From positions 26,063-90,062 of the forward strand of contig DASSTS010000017.1 of NCBI GenBank assembly GCA_035707805.1: a DNA stretch of 64,000 nt, written 5' to 3'. Of the stretch, positions 28,546 to 37,861 are shown piece after piece. The notes beneath the pieces were generated by a model that saw only the letters and a list, made by a program, of their open reading frames with translations, had not been told where the DNA came from and ran no database searches. Source of the stretch: Castellaniella sp035707805. Lineage in GTDB: Bacteria; Pseudomonadota; Gammaproteobacteria; Burkholderiales; Burkholderiaceae_B. The stretch's first letter is position 1. Each line of letters begins with the position of its first letter. Made by a program: the position numbers and the translations under genes.

Positions 28546-28573
28546 TCTATACTGAAAACTGCTTTTGAATCAA
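28546..28573 (-). promoter_or_regulatory. Promoter of rpmB-rpmG
   Basis: Minus strand TTGATT (28573-28568) and TATAGA (28551-28546) with a 16-base spacer, about 38 bases before the rpmB ATG. The -35 overlaps the stop codon of the upstream Bcr/CflA gene. Confidence 0.6.
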
Positions 28574-29793
28574 GCAGCGCCCGGGTTCGCCTCGCGCCGG
28601 CCGCCGGGGCGGCCCGCCAGGCGGCTGGAGAGCCACGACAGCGCCGCGCAGGCGGCCAGCACGGCCGTCAGCGGCAGGGGACTGTCGTCCACATGCCACA
28701 GGCTGACGGCAAAGCCCGACAGGGCGCCGCAGAACATCTGCAGCGAACCCATCAGCGCCGAGGCCGTCCCCAGGCGCGGCCCCTGTTCGGCCAGCGCCAG
28801 GGCGGCCGCATTCGGCCCCACGAAGCCCTGGCTGGCCATGAAACCCATCAGGCACAGCATGAGCAGCGGCAGGGTGATCCAGCCCGTCAGCGTCAGGACC
28901 AGGGCGGCCGCCGTCATCAGCACCAGGGTGAACTGCGAGCGGATCAGCAGCTCCAGCGGCCGGCGGCGGTTCAGCAGGCGGGCGCTGACCTGGGCCGCCA
29001 GGATCAGGGCGGCCGCGTTCAGGCCGAATACCAGGCCGAACCACCGCGGGTCGATGCCGTAGATCTGGATGAAGGCGCGCGGCGATCCTGATATATAGGC
29101 GAACATGCCGGCCGAGCCCAAGCCGCCCGCCAGGGCGTAGCCCATGAACCCGCGATGGGTCAGCAGCACGCGGAAATTGGCCAGGATGGCGCCCACGGCC
29201 AGCGGCGCGCGGCGTTCCGGATCCAGGGATTCGCGCATGTGGCGCGCCACCGCCCAGAACAGGCAGGCGCCGGCCAGCGCCATCAGGTGAAAGACGATGC
29301 GCCAGGAGCCCAGGGCCACCGCCTGTCCGCCCAGCAGCGGGGCCAGGATCGGCATGACCCCCATCACCAGCATCAGCAGGGACAGCGCCTGCGCCGCCTC
29401 GCGCGTGTCCAGGTGGTCGCGGATGACGGCGCGCGGCACCACCATGCCGGCCGCGCCGCCGAAGGCCTGCACGACGCGCCACAGCAGCAGGTGATCGATG
29501 TCCTGGCTCAGGGCGCAGCCCAGCGAGGCCACCGTGAACAGCGCCAGGCCCAGCAGCAGGGGCGGCTTGCGGCCGTAGCGGTCGGCCAGCGGTCCGTACA
29601 GCAGCTGCGCCGCCGCCAGGCCCAGCAGATAGCTCGCCAGGGTGCGTTCCACCAGTCCCTGCGACGTGCCCAGGTCGTCGGCGATGGAGCCGAAGGCCGG
29701 CAGGTACATGTCGATCGCCACCGGCCCCAGGGCCGCCAGCGCGCCCATCAGGACCAGCCAGGATGGCATCAGGGCGGGGATTTTGCGAGGCAT
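28570..29793 (-). CDS. Bcr/CflA-family drug exporter
   Basis: A 407-residue MFS pump with 12 predicted helices. The N-terminal ALGPVAIDMYLPAFGSIADDLG and YGPLADRYGRKPPLLLGL are hallmarks of the Bcr/CflA multidrug branch; the helix 4-5 loop reads FGGAAGMVVPRAVIRD, also typical. Members export bicyclomycin, chloramphenicol, sulfonamides or cysteine. It is divergent from cfa and has no terminator of its own before the rpmB promoter. Confidence 0.9.
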   Translation of the reverse strand: MPRKIPALMPSWLVLMGALAALGPVAIDMYLPAFGSIADDLGTSQGLVERTLASYLLGLAAAQLLYGPLADRYGRKPPLLLGLALFTVASLGCALSQDIDHLLLWRVVQAFGGAAGMVVPRAVIRDHLDTREAAQALSLLMLVMGVMPILAPLLGGQAVALGSWRIVFHLMALAGACLFWAVARHMRESLDPERRAPLAVGAILANFRVLLTHRGFMGYALAGGLGSAGMFAYISGSPRAFIQIYGIDPRWFGLVFGLNAAALILAAQVSARLLNRRRPLELLIRSQFTLVLMTAAALVLTLTGWITLPLLMLCLMGFMASQGFVGPNAAALALAEQGPRLGTASALMGSLQMFCGALSGFAVSLWHVDDSPLPLTAVLAACAALSWLSSRLAGRPGGRREANPGAA

Positions 29794-29860
29794 TTGACGC
29801 TTGAAGAAGGCATGATTGGCGCTACTATAACAAGGTCCATTGTGAACTCAGGAGGCTCTG

Positions 29861-31120
29861 TTGACTGCAATCGCATCCATCATTGAGAACAAGCTCGGCG
29901 CATTGACCATTCCGGTGTCCATGGAATTGCCGGATGGCCAACGGGCCGGACCCGCCGACGCGCAGGTGCATTTCACCATTCGGGATCCCGCCGTCCTGAC
30001 CCATTTCGCGGCCGGCGAGGTCGGGGCCCTGGGCGAGGACTACGTGGACGGCAAGTTCGAGTTCACGGGATCCATGCGCGATGTGATGCGGTTGGCGGCC
30101 GGCATCCTGCCGGGTTCGCCCGTGGATGCGGCGCAACTGGGCTGGCTGACGAGCCTGGTGCGGCGCCTGATGTCGGTATGGCGCCATTCGGTGGACCGCG
30201 ATGCGCGGCAGATCGAGTTCCACTACGACCTGTCAGACGATTTCTATGCCCTGTGGCTGGATCCCCGCCGGGTCTATTCCTGCGCCTACTACCGCGAACC
30301 CGACATGACGGTGGCGCAGGCCCAGGAGGCCAAACTGGACCATATCTGCCGCAAGCTGGCCCTCAAGCCCGGCGAGCGTTTCCTGGACGTGGGCGGCGGC
30401 TGGGGCGGCCTGATGCTGTGGGCGGCCGAAAACTACGACGTGGACGTCACCGGGATCACCCTGTCCCACAATCAGCATGCCTACGTGAACCGCCTGATCC
30501 AGGAAAAAGGCCTGGAAGGGCGGGTGCGGATGGAATTGCTGGACTACCGCAAGCTCGACGAATCCCGCCCCTACGACAAGATCTCGTCGGTGGGCATGTT
30601 CGAACACGTGGGGCGCGCGCAGCTGCCGGCCTATTTCGGCAAGCTGCGCCGGCTGGTGCGTCCCGGCGGCCTGATCATGAACCACGGCATCACGGCCGGC
30701 GGGCTCAGCAACACCGAACTGGGCGCCGGCATGGGCGACTTCATCGAGAAATTCATCTTCCCCGGCGGCGAGCTGTCTCACATTCATTACGTGCTGCAGA
30801 CCATGGCCCAGGCCGGGCTCGAGGACCTGGACGTCGAGAACATCCGGCCGCACTACGCCCGCACCCTGTGGGCCTGGAGCGATGCCCTGGAGGCCCGCCT
30901 GGACGAGGCCCGTGCGATCCTGTCCTCCCCCCAGGGCGAGCGGTCCCTGCGCGCCTACCGCATGTACCTGGCGGGCTGCGCCATGGGTTTCGAACATGGC
31001 TGGATCGCGCTGCACCAGATCATCGCCCAGCCCCAGCCGGCCGGCCGTTCGGACGAGCTGGACTACCCCGCGGACCAGGCCTATCCCTGGCGCCGAGACT
31101 ACATCTATCGGGATCGCTGA
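29861..31120 (+). CDS. cfa: Cyclopropane-fatty-acyl-phospholipid synthase
   Basis: A 419-residue SAM-dependent enzyme that adds a methylene bridge to unsaturated acyl chains of membrane lipids, usually on entry to stationary phase or under acid and osmotic stress. It shows QIEFHYDLSDDFYALWLD, SAM motif FLDVGGGWGGLMLWAA, GITLSHNQ, and SVGMFEHVGRAQLPAYF. The N-terminal ~100 residues are the lipid-binding domain. The start is a TTG at 29861, chosen because AGGAGG stands at 29850-29855 and no ATG or GTG fits. It is followed by a long inverted repeat and the osmoprotectant importer genes. Confidence 0.93.
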   Translation: MTAIASIIENKLGALTIPVSMELPDGQRAGPADAQVHFTIRDPAVLTHFAAGEVGALGEDYVDGKFEFTGSMRDVMRLAAGILPGSPVDAAQLGWLTSLVRRLMSVWRHSVDRDARQIEFHYDLSDDFYALWLDPRRVYSCAYYREPDMTVAQAQEAKLDHICRKLALKPGERFLDVGGGWGGLMLWAAENYDVDVTGITLSHNQHAYVNRLIQEKGLEGRVRMELLDYRKLDESRPYDKISSVGMFEHVGRAQLPAYFGKLRRLVRPGGLIMNHGITAGGLSNTELGAGMGDFIEKFIFPGGELSHIHYVLQTMAQAGLEDLDVENIRPHYARTLWAWSDALEARLDEARAILSSPQGERSLRAYRMYLAGCAMGFEHGWIALHQIIAQPQPAGRSDELDYPADQAYPWRRDYIYRDR

Positions 31121-31436
31121 AAAGCCCCGCAGGCCGGGCGTTTCCCTCCGCCTTCACGGGGTTTTCCCCGGGGGGTGGAAACGCCCCAAACAGCCAAAGG
31201 GCTTTATTTTCCGTCATCCTGCGTGTAAAATAACGTTTCTGCTGTTTATAGATCTTCCATTCCTGATCGCAGCGGGCGCCGGTTTTCCGGGGGCCCGCTT
31301 TCGACTGTCCTAGGCGCTTCGCGCCTGCAGTGTCGGTATGTATTGGCGGTCTCCACCGTCTTCCGCACACCCTCCCCTAAGCTATGGCGTCCGATGCGTC
31401 TGCATCCGGCGTCTCCGTAACCCAAAGGAGGCTTCA
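31121..31436. other. Structured intergenic region between cfa and the betaine importer
   Basis: Just after cfa lies a nested hairpin (31136-31186). It is followed by AGCCAAAGGGCTTTATTTT, a weak terminator-like element near 31193-31211. Then comes an AT-richer stretch with TAAAAT and TTTATAG boxes (31225-31250) that may hold the promoter of the importer. A small hairpin AGGCGC/GCGCCT sits at 31313-31327. No protein-coding frame is supported. Confidence 0.5.
31136..31186. repeat. Nested inverted repeat after cfa
   Basis: GGGCGTTTCC (31136-31145) is the exact complement of GGAAACGCCC (31177-31186). Inside the 31-base gap CGGGG (31157-31161) pairs with CCCCG (31166-31170) around TTTT. The RNA would fold as a two-tier hairpin. 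It may protect the cfa mRNA end or attenuate read-through. Confidence 0.65.
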
Positions 31437-32492
31437 ATGTCCATCTCCCATTCGACGTCGCGCAATGCGACCCCCGCGTCCCGCTGGACCCGTTCCGCGC
31501 TGGGCATGACCCTGGCCGCCGTCCTGGCCGGCCTGTCGCTGGCCCCCGCCGCCGCCCAGGCGGCCGACAAGGTGCAGTGCGAACTCGACCGCCCCATGCG
31601 CTTTGGCGGCATGAACTGGGAATCCAACCTGGTCCTGGTCGAGGTCGAGCGCTTCATCGCCAAGCACGGCTACGGCTGCGATTCCGAGGTCCTGCCGACC
31701 GAAACCCTGCCGGCGCTGGCCGCCCTGGAACGCGGCGACCTGGACGTCAACAGCGAGATCTGGCTCAACAGCACGCTCGAGCCCTGGACCAAGGCCGAGG
31801 CCACCGGCAAGGTCAAGCGCATCGGCGACATCTATATGGGCGGCGAAGCCTGGTTCATCCCGAAATACACCGCCGATCGCCTGCCGGACCTGAAGAAGGC
31901 GTCCGACCTGCCGAAATACTGGAAGGAATTCAAGGATCCCGAGGAACCCTCCAAGGGCCGCTTCTACGGCTGCCCCGCGGGCTGGGGCTGCGAGGTGGTC
32001 AGCACCAACCTGTTCAAGGCCCTGGGCCTGGGCGACACGTTCACTCTGTTCTCCCCCGGCACCGGCGCCACCCAGAAGGCGGCCCTGACGGCGGCTTACA
32101 AGCGCAAGGAAAATGTCGTCTTCTATTACTGGTATCCGACACCGCTGGTCGGCTCGATGGACCTGGTGAAACTCGAGCTCCCGCCCTATGAAGCGGCCAA
32201 GCAGAAATGCCTGACCGACCCCAACTGCGAGAATCCCCAGGCCTCCGACTACCCAGAAAACCCGGTGTTCACCGCCGTCACCGCGAAATTCACCGAGGAG
32301 GCCCCCAAGCTCACCGCCTTCCTCTCCAAGGTCAAGGTGCCCCTGGACGTCATGAACCAGACCATGGCCTACATGGAAAAGAACGAAGCCGAACCCCAGC
32401 CCACCGCGCAGTGGTTCCTGAAGACCAAGCAGGACGTCTGGACCCAATGGTTGCCCGCCGACGTGACGGAACGGGTCAAGGCCGCCTTGTAA
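31437..32492 (+). CDS. Glycine betaine/choline-type ABC transporter, substrate-binding protein
   Basis: A 351-residue periplasmic protein of the OpuAC/ProX family. A signal peptide of ~42 residues ends APAAAQA before ADKVQCELDRP. MRFGGMNWESN opens the mature fold, and conserved aromatic clusters (GGEAWFIP, FYYWYP) resemble the Trp/Tyr cage that holds quaternary ammonium groups. Two cysteine pairs could form disulfides. ATG 31437 has AAAGGAGG upstream. Permease and ATPase follow within 10 and 1 bases. It likely takes up osmoprotectants; the exact ligand is unverified. Confidence 0.88.
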   Translation: MSISHSTSRNATPASRWTRSALGMTLAAVLAGLSLAPAAAQAADKVQCELDRPMRFGGMNWESNLVLVEVERFIAKHGYGCDSEVLPTETLPALAALERGDLDVNSEIWLNSTLEPWTKAEATGKVKRIGDIYMGGEAWFIPKYTADRLPDLKKASDLPKYWKEFKDPEEPSKGRFYGCPAGWGCEVVSTNLFKALGLGDTFTLFSPGTGATQKAALTAAYKRKENVVFYYWYPTPLVGSMDLVKLELPPYEAAKQKCLTDPNCENPQASDYPENPVFTAVTAKFTEEAPKLTAFLSKVKVPLDVMNQTMAYMEKNEAEPQPTAQWFLKTKQDVWTQWLPADVTERVKAAL

Positions 32493-32501
32493 GGGGGCCG
32501 C

Positions 32502-33356
32502 ATGTTTCCTGAACTGATTTCGGCCCGGCAGCTGCAGCGGCCCATCGACGATTTCGTCAATGGACTGGTGACCCAGTATTCCGACGTGCTGCGGGCGGTG
32601 ACCCAGCCGTTGCTGGACCTGCTGATCTGGGCCGACCACCTGCTGCGGCATTCGCCGTGGTGGGCCATCGTCGGCGTGGTCATGGCCGTGGCCTGGCTCG
32701 GCAGCCGCAAATGGCGATTCAGCCTGGCCATGGGGGCGCTGCTGTGCCTGCTGGGGGCCATCGGCCTCTGGGAGGCCTCGATGCAGACCCTGTCGCTGAT
32801 GCTGGTGGCGGTGGTGTTCTCGGTGGTCATCGGCGTGCCCGTAGGGGTCGCCATGGCCAGTTTCCGCTGGGTAAGGGCCGTGATGCTGCCGGTCCTGGAC
32901 GTCATGCAGACCATGCCCAGCTTCGTCTACCTGATCCCGGTGGTCATGCTGTTCAACCTCGGCAAGCTGGCCGCGCTGTTCGCCACGGTGATCTATGCCG
33001 TGCCGCCGGTCATCCGGCTGACCGACCTGGGCATCCGCCTGGTCGATGCCGAGGTCCTCGAGGCCTCGCGCGCCTTCGGCGCGAGCCGCACCCGGCAGCT
33101 GTTCGGCGTGCAGCTGCCGCTGGCGCTGCCCAACATCATGGCCGGCATCAACCAGACCACCATGATGGCGCTGGCCATGGTCGTGATCGCTTCCATGATC
33201 GGGGTGCGCGGCCTGGGCTACGAGGTGCTGCAGGGCATCAACCGGCTGCAGGTGGGCCGGGGGCTGCTGGCCGGCATCGGGATCGTGGTGCTGGCCATCA
33301 TCTTCGACCGGATCACGCAGCAGTTCGGCCAGCGGCAACAGTCCCGGAGGGCCTGA
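32502..33356 (+). CDS. Glycine betaine-type ABC transporter, permease
   Basis: A 284-residue inner-membrane permease (ProW/OpuAB family) with about six helices. The BPD-transport signature EASRAFGASRTRQLFGVQLPLALPNIMAGI, the EAA loop that docks the ATPase, is clear at residues ~187-216. VLDVMQTMPSFVYLIPVVMLFNLGK matches ProW. Middle gene of the three-gene importer operon. Confidence 0.92.
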   Translation: MFPELISARQLQRPIDDFVNGLVTQYSDVLRAVTQPLLDLLIWADHLLRHSPWWAIVGVVMAVAWLGSRKWRFSLAMGALLCLLGAIGLWEASMQTLSLMLVAVVFSVVIGVPVGVAMASFRWVRAVMLPVLDVMQTMPSFVYLIPVVMLFNLGKLAALFATVIYAVPPVIRLTDLGIRLVDAEVLEASRAFGASRTRQLFGVQLPLALPNIMAGINQTTMMALAMVVIASMIGVRGLGYEVLQGINRLQVGRGLLAGIGIVVLAIIFDRITQQFGQRQQSRRA

Positions 33357-33357
33357 C

Positions 33358-34593
33358 ATGAACAAGATCGAAGTCCGCAACATCTACAAGATCTTCGGCC
33401 CGCATCCGGATCGCTGGCTGCAGGCCGCCCGCGACGGCCTGTCCAAAGAGGCGCTGCTCGAGCGCAGCGGCCACACGCTGGGGCTGCGCGACATCAGCCT
33501 GTCCATCAAGGAAGGCGACATCCACGTCATCATGGGGCTGTCGGGATCGGGCAAATCCACCCTGATCCGCCACTTCAACCGCCTGATCGAGCCCAGCGCC
33601 GGCCAGATCCTGGTCGACGGGATGGACGTGGTCGGCCTGAAGCCCAAGGCGCTGGAACGCTTTCGCCAACAGAAGATGAGCATGGTGTTCCAGCGCTTCG
33701 GCCTGCTGCCGCACCGCACCGTCCTGGACAACGCGGCCTACGGGCTGGCCGTCCAGGGCCTGGGCCGCGCCGAGCGCAACCGGCGCGCGCTGCACTGGCT
33801 GGAACAGGTCGGACTGGCCGGTTTCGAGGCCCAGTACCCGCACCAGCTGTCGGGCGGCATGCAGCAGCGCGTCGGGCTGGCCCGGGCGCTGGCCACGGAT
33901 GCCGAGATCCTGCTGATGGACGAGGCCTTCTCGGCCCTGGATCCGCTGATCCGCCACGAGATGCAGGACCAGCTGCTGTCGCTGCAGGCGCGGCTGAACA
34001 AGACCATCGTCTTCATCACCCACGACCTGGACGAGGCGCTGCGCCTGGGCAACCGCATCGCCATCCTCAAGGACGGCGAACTGATCCAGGAAGGCACGCC
34101 CGAGGACATCCTGCTGTCGCCGGCCAACGACTACATCGAATCCTTCCTGCAGGACGTCAACCGCGGCAAGGTCCTGAATGCGTCCCATGCCTGCAACGAG
34201 CGCCCGCTGACGCTGACCACACGCAGCAAGCCCGAACACGCCCTGGAACGCCTGGCGGCGCGCGGCTACGAATACGCCGCCGTGCTCGACGGCAAGCGGC
34301 TGGCGGGCGTGCTGACCCGCGAGGACGCGCAGCGCGCCGTGCGGGAAGGCGCGCGCGACATCGCCCGCCATCTCAGCGACATGGCGTCCGTGCCCGCCTC
34401 GGCCGGCCTGGACGAAGTCCTGGCGCGCCTGCTGCGCACCCCCGAGCCCGTCGCCGTGACGGGCGACCAGGGCGAATTCATTGGTGTGCTGTCGCGCAGC
34501 AGGGTGGTCGAGCTGGTGACGCCAGGCCCGGGCCCGGAGGCGCCCGCCACCCAGGACGAGGCCGTCCCCCAGGCCGACCGGCCTGCCGCCTAA
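33358..34593 (+). CDS. Glycine betaine-type ABC transporter, ATPase with CBS domains
   Basis: A 411-residue ATPase of the ProV/OpuAA family. Walker A GLSGSGKST lies near residue 61, the signature LSGGMQQRVGLARAL near 164, and Walker B LLMDEAFSALDP soon after. The C-terminal ~130 residues look like a CBS pair, the module that senses ionic strength in OpuA-type importers, and end in an acidic-proline tail. It begins one base after the permease stop. It powers osmoprotectant uptake from the cytoplasmic face. Confidence 0.93.
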   Translation: MNKIEVRNIYKIFGPHPDRWLQAARDGLSKEALLERSGHTLGLRDISLSIKEGDIHVIMGLSGSGKSTLIRHFNRLIEPSAGQILVDGMDVVGLKPKALERFRQQKMSMVFQRFGLLPHRTVLDNAAYGLAVQGLGRAERNRRALHWLEQVGLAGFEAQYPHQLSGGMQQRVGLARALATDAEILLMDEAFSALDPLIRHEMQDQLLSLQARLNKTIVFITHDLDEALRLGNRIAILKDGELIQEGTPEDILLSPANDYIESFLQDVNRGKVLNASHACNERPLTLTTRSKPEHALERLAARGYEYAAVLDGKRLAGVLTREDAQRAVREGARDIARHLSDMASVPASAGLDEVLARLLRTPEPVAVTGDQGEFIGVLSRSRVVELVTPGPGPEAPATQDEAVPQADRPAA

Positions 34594-34602
34594 GACTAAG
34601 GC

Positions 34603-36021
34603 CTAGGGGCGCGCCGCGAACGGCGCTCCGGCGCCGCGCCGCTGGCGGCGCAGCACGTAGGCGTACCAGCCGAACAGCAGCAGCGCCGTCAGGGCCAGCC
34701 CCGCCATGGCCATGATCCACATGGTCGCGGCGCCCACGGGGGCGCCCGGCATGAACCAGTCCGCCACAGGCGCCAGCGCGCCGGCCCGGGGCCCGTACCC
34801 CAGCCACCAGCCGCCGACCAGCCCCAGGCCCGTCAGCGCCGTGATCTGCAGGATCAGCGGCACCATCGCGATCTTGTAGGCGCGCAGGATATAGGCGCCG
34901 ATGCAGTGCATGGCGTCGCAGAAATGGAACCAGGGGGCGATCTGCAGCAGCGCCAGCGCGATGACCGCGACCTGCATGTCGTTGGTGTAGGCGAAGACGA
35001 TGGGCTTTTGCGCGCCGATCAGGATCAGGTTGGTCAGCACCGCGCCGGCCAGCACCAGGGCGATGCCATGCAGGCCCGTGCGCCGCGCGGCATCCAGCTC
35101 GCGCGCGCCGACCGACTGGGCCGCCAGCGAGGCGGTCGAGAGGCTGAGGGACATGGGCAGCATGTAGCACAGGGCGATCAGGTTGGCCAGGATCTGCTGG
35201 GCGCCGCTGGCGTACAGCCCATCGCGCGCCACCAGCAGCGCCATGAAGCTGAACGCGCAGACCTCGATCAGGTAGGACCCGCCCATGGGCAGGCCCAGGC
35301 GCAGCAGTTCCTTCTGGTCCTGCCAGCGCGGGCGGCCGACCCGCGGCTGCAGGGCGCGAAAGGCCGGCTGGCGCCGCACCATCCAGAGGCCCGCCGCCAG
35401 CATCATCCAGTTCACCACCAGCGTCGCTGCCCCGGCGCCGACGGCGCCCATGGGCTCCAGGCCCAGGCCCCCGAAGATGAACCAGGTGTTGAACAGCAGC
35501 TTGAAGGCAATGCTGCCCAGGTTGATCAGCATCACCCCGCGCGTGTGCGAGATGGCCGTGGCCATGGCGTAGATGGTGCGAAACAGCAGGGCCGAGGGCA
35601 GGGCCAGAGCCAGCGCGATCAGGTAGCCCGCGACCCGCTGGCGCACGGCAGGCTCGATCGAGCCCGACAGCGACAGCCAGGCGTCGGGAAACAGCAGGGT
35701 GGCCCCGCCCAGGACGGACAGGGCCAGGGCCAGCCAGACCCCCTGGCCCCAGGCCTGGCCCGCCTGGGCCAGGCGCCGCGCGCCGAAATGCTGGGCGATG
35801 ATCGGAATGAGCGCGTGGATGACGCCCATCAGGCCGACGAACACCGTGATGTAGATCGACGCCCCCAGCGCCATGGCCTGCAAGTCGATGGCGTCGGTGT
35901 GGCCGACCATGGCCGTGTCGAGCACGGCGAAGACGATGCCCGCCCAGGCGCTGACCAGGATGGGCCACGCCTGCTGCAGGATGACGCGCCAGGGCGCGGA
36001 AGGTGCCTGGATGGTGGACAT
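34603..36021 (-). CDS. MATE-family multidrug exporter
   Basis: A 472-residue, 12-helix transporter of the MATE/NorM type (cation-coupled drug or metabolite export). Typical are the N-terminal QAWPILVSAWAGIVFAVLDTAMVGH, GASIYITVFVGLMGVIHALIPIIAQHFG, and the second repeat LRLGLPMGGSYLIEVCAFSFMALLVA. It is convergent with the betaine ATPase (9-base gap) and 26 bases downstream of an ArnT-like gene on the same strand, so the two are probably co-transcribed. Its pairing may mean it flips an envelope precursor rather than a drug, but nothing proves this. Confidence 0.88.
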   Translation of the reverse strand: MSTIQAPSAPWRVILQQAWPILVSAWAGIVFAVLDTAMVGHTDAIDLQAMALGASIYITVFVGLMGVIHALIPIIAQHFGARRLAQAGQAWGQGVWLALALSVLGGATLLFPDAWLSLSGSIEPAVRQRVAGYLIALALALPSALLFRTIYAMATAISHTRGVMLINLGSIAFKLLFNTWFIFGGLGLEPMGAVGAGAATLVVNWMMLAAGLWMVRRQPAFRALQPRVGRPRWQDQKELLRLGLPMGGSYLIEVCAFSFMALLVARDGLYASGAQQILANLIALCYMLPMSLSLSTASLAAQSVGARELDAARRTGLHGIALVLAGAVLTNLILIGAQKPIVFAYTNDMQVAVIALALLQIAPWFHFCDAMHCIGAYILRAYKIAMVPLILQITALTGLGLVGGWWLGYGPRAGALAPVADWFMPGAPVGAATMWIMAMAGLALTALLLFGWYAYVLRRQRRGAGAPFAARP

Positions 36022-36047
36022 GGGCGAACCGGAAGGAAGGGCGGCGC

Positions 36048-37811
36048 TCAGCGGGGGGCCGTACGCACGAGGCGGAACATCTCGTGCCGGTCGGGGCCGC
36101 GCCGGCCTTCCCAGAGAATGTCGTAGCCCGGGCCGGAGCCTCGCCGGGCCTCGCTGCCGTGGATGCTGAGCTGCTGCAGCAGCAGCGGGCATTGCTCGTC
36201 GAAGCTGAATTCGATCTGGTTGAAGACCAGGAAGGACGCGCGCTGCCCGCTGCCCAGCCCCTGGGTGCGGATGCATTCCCCAGGCTGCCGGTCGCGGTCC
36301 AGGGCCCGCGCAAGCGAGGCCGAGACCTCGCGGTAGCTGCGCACGTAGTCCAGCGCCGGCATCCACAGGGTGGCCAGCAGCAGCCAGGTGGTCAGCAGGC
36401 CGCCCGCGGACAGGGCGGTGCCGCGCCAAAGCCCCGCCGGCTGGCTGCGCAGGCGCCAGCGGACCAGGACGATCCAGGCCAGCGAGCCCAGCAGCGCGAT
36501 GGCGGTGGCGGGCCAGGCGACGTGGATGTCGAACCCCCGCGTCTGGCGGGCGATGTTGGCAGAGATCTGCGCCGGCCAGCCGGTCTGCAGGGCGATCCAG
36601 CCCAGCCAGACGGTCGCGGCCGTCAGGGAAAAGCACATCACGGCGAACCAGTCCAGGGTGTTCACCACCCCGCGCCGCAGCGTCGGCAGGGCGAAGGCCG
36701 CCAGGACGGCGCATGGCACGGCCAGCGTGCTGTATTCGGGTTCGAAGGGATCGCTGCTGGCCAGCAGCACCAGGGCGGCGCTCAGGGCGAAGCCCAGGGG
36801 GATGCGCATGTGCGGGGCGGCGAACCACCCCCGCCAGCGCCACAGGGCCAAGAGTGCCAGCGGCCAGGTGGGCCACAGGAACCAAGGCAGGTCGCGCACG
36901 ATGTTCAGCCAGGCGCGGGCGCTGGGCCAGCCGAAGGCATGCCGGCTCCAGGTGATCCAGCTCTGGGTCCAATAGGGGCCGAAGGTGCGCGCGGGAATCC
37001 ACCAGAGCAGCATCAGGACGGCGGCGATCAGCAGGCTGACCGCCAGCCATTTGCGCGCGGCCGCCAGCGGGCCGCCCGGGATGAACAGGATGGGCAGCGC
37101 CAGCATCAGGGGCAGGCAGCCCAGCCAGCCGCGCGCGAGGAAGGCCGCGCCGATGGCCACGCCCAGGGTCGCGGCCCCCGAGACGGGGTGGTCGAGCATG
37201 CGCGCCGCGGCGTACAGGGCCAGGGCCTGGAAGGCGATCACGGCCGGGACCTCGGAGGTCTCGTGCATGCGCCAGATGATGCCCACCGTGGCCACGATCA
37301 GCAGCAGCGCGGCGTCGGCCAGCATCCGGCCGTAGTCGCGCTCGCCGGGTTCGCCGCCGAATGGCAGGGCCAGGGGCTGGGCCTCGGCGCGCCGGCCCAG
37401 CAGGTAGGTGCCGTACCAGATGGAACTGGTCAGGATGGCGAACCACAGGATGTTGGGCAGCCGCGAGGCGATGATCGCGGCGTTCAGGGGGCTGAAGAAC
37501 AGCTCCAGCAGCGGGCTCAGCGCCCAGATGAAGATCGCCCCGACCCAGGTCACCAGGGGGCCGTCCTGGGCCTGCGCCAGATGGCCGACCTGGGGCAGCA
37601 GCCAGGCGTGTTCCTGGCCGGAGAGGGCGGTCAGCATGGTGGCCAGCCCGGTGACGTCGTCGGTCTTCCAGGGGTCGCGATAGAACAGGCCGGCCAGGAT
37701 GTAGACCAGCCCCACCGTCGACAGGAACAGGCGGGGCAGCTTGGCGGCCGCCGTGGCGGTCAGCCGGGCGGGCGTGGATCGCAGGTCTTTTGTGCGCACT
37801 GGCTCGGTCAC
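36048..37811 (-). CDS. ArnT/PMT-like membrane glycosyltransferase
   Basis: A 587-residue integral membrane protein with ~12 helices and a C-terminal periplasmic part. The first loop has the FYRDPWKTDD acidic motif (conserved Asp pair of GT-C enzymes such as ArnT/PMT) and later GAAFLARGWLGCLPL. GT-C enzymes use a polyprenyl-phosphate sugar to decorate lipid A or proteins outside the inner membrane. Acceptor and donor are unknown. It precedes the MATE gene on the same strand. Confidence 0.8.
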   Translation of the reverse strand: MTEPVRTKDLRSTPARLTATAAAKLPRLFLSTVGLVYILAGLFYRDPWKTDDVTGLATMLTALSGQEHAWLLPQVGHLAQAQDGPLVTWVGAIFIWALSPLLELFFSPLNAAIIASRLPNILWFAILTSSIWYGTYLLGRRAEAQPLALPFGGEPGERDYGRMLADAALLLIVATVGIIWRMHETSEVPAVIAFQALALYAAARMLDHPVSGAATLGVAIGAAFLARGWLGCLPLMLALPILFIPGGPLAAARKWLAVSLLIAAVLMLLWWIPARTFGPYWTQSWITWSRHAFGWPSARAWLNIVRDLPWFLWPTWPLALLALWRWRGWFAAPHMRIPLGFALSAALVLLASSDPFEPEYSTLAVPCAVLAAFALPTLRRGVVNTLDWFAVMCFSLTAATVWLGWIALQTGWPAQISANIARQTRGFDIHVAWPATAIALLGSLAWIVLVRWRLRSQPAGLWRGTALSAGGLLTTWLLLATLWMPALDYVRSYREVSASLARALDRDRQPGECIRTQGLGSGQRASFLVFNQIEFSFDEQCPLLLQQLSIHGSEARRGSGPGYDILWEGRRGPDRHEMFRLVRTAPR

Positions 37812-37839
37812 CGGGAAAGGGTAGGGCCCATGTTAAATG

Positions 37840-37861
37840 AAAAAAGCAGCCCATCGGCTGC
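37840..37861 (-). terminator. Terminator downstream of rpmE2
   Basis: GCAGCC and GGCTGC pair around a 4-base loop and are followed on the minus strand by six T residues. It would end the rpmE2 transcript before the glycosyltransferase gene. Confidence 0.75.

Noticed and set aside
25237..29091. 1284-codon plus-strand open frame across leuS, rpmG and rpmB
   Set aside because: It runs antisense to leuS and two ribosomal proteins, and crosses a terminator. Composition is that of a shadow frame.
31313..31327. AGGCGC/GCGCCT hairpin as a terminator of cfa
   Set aside because: It is small and has no T-run on either strand.
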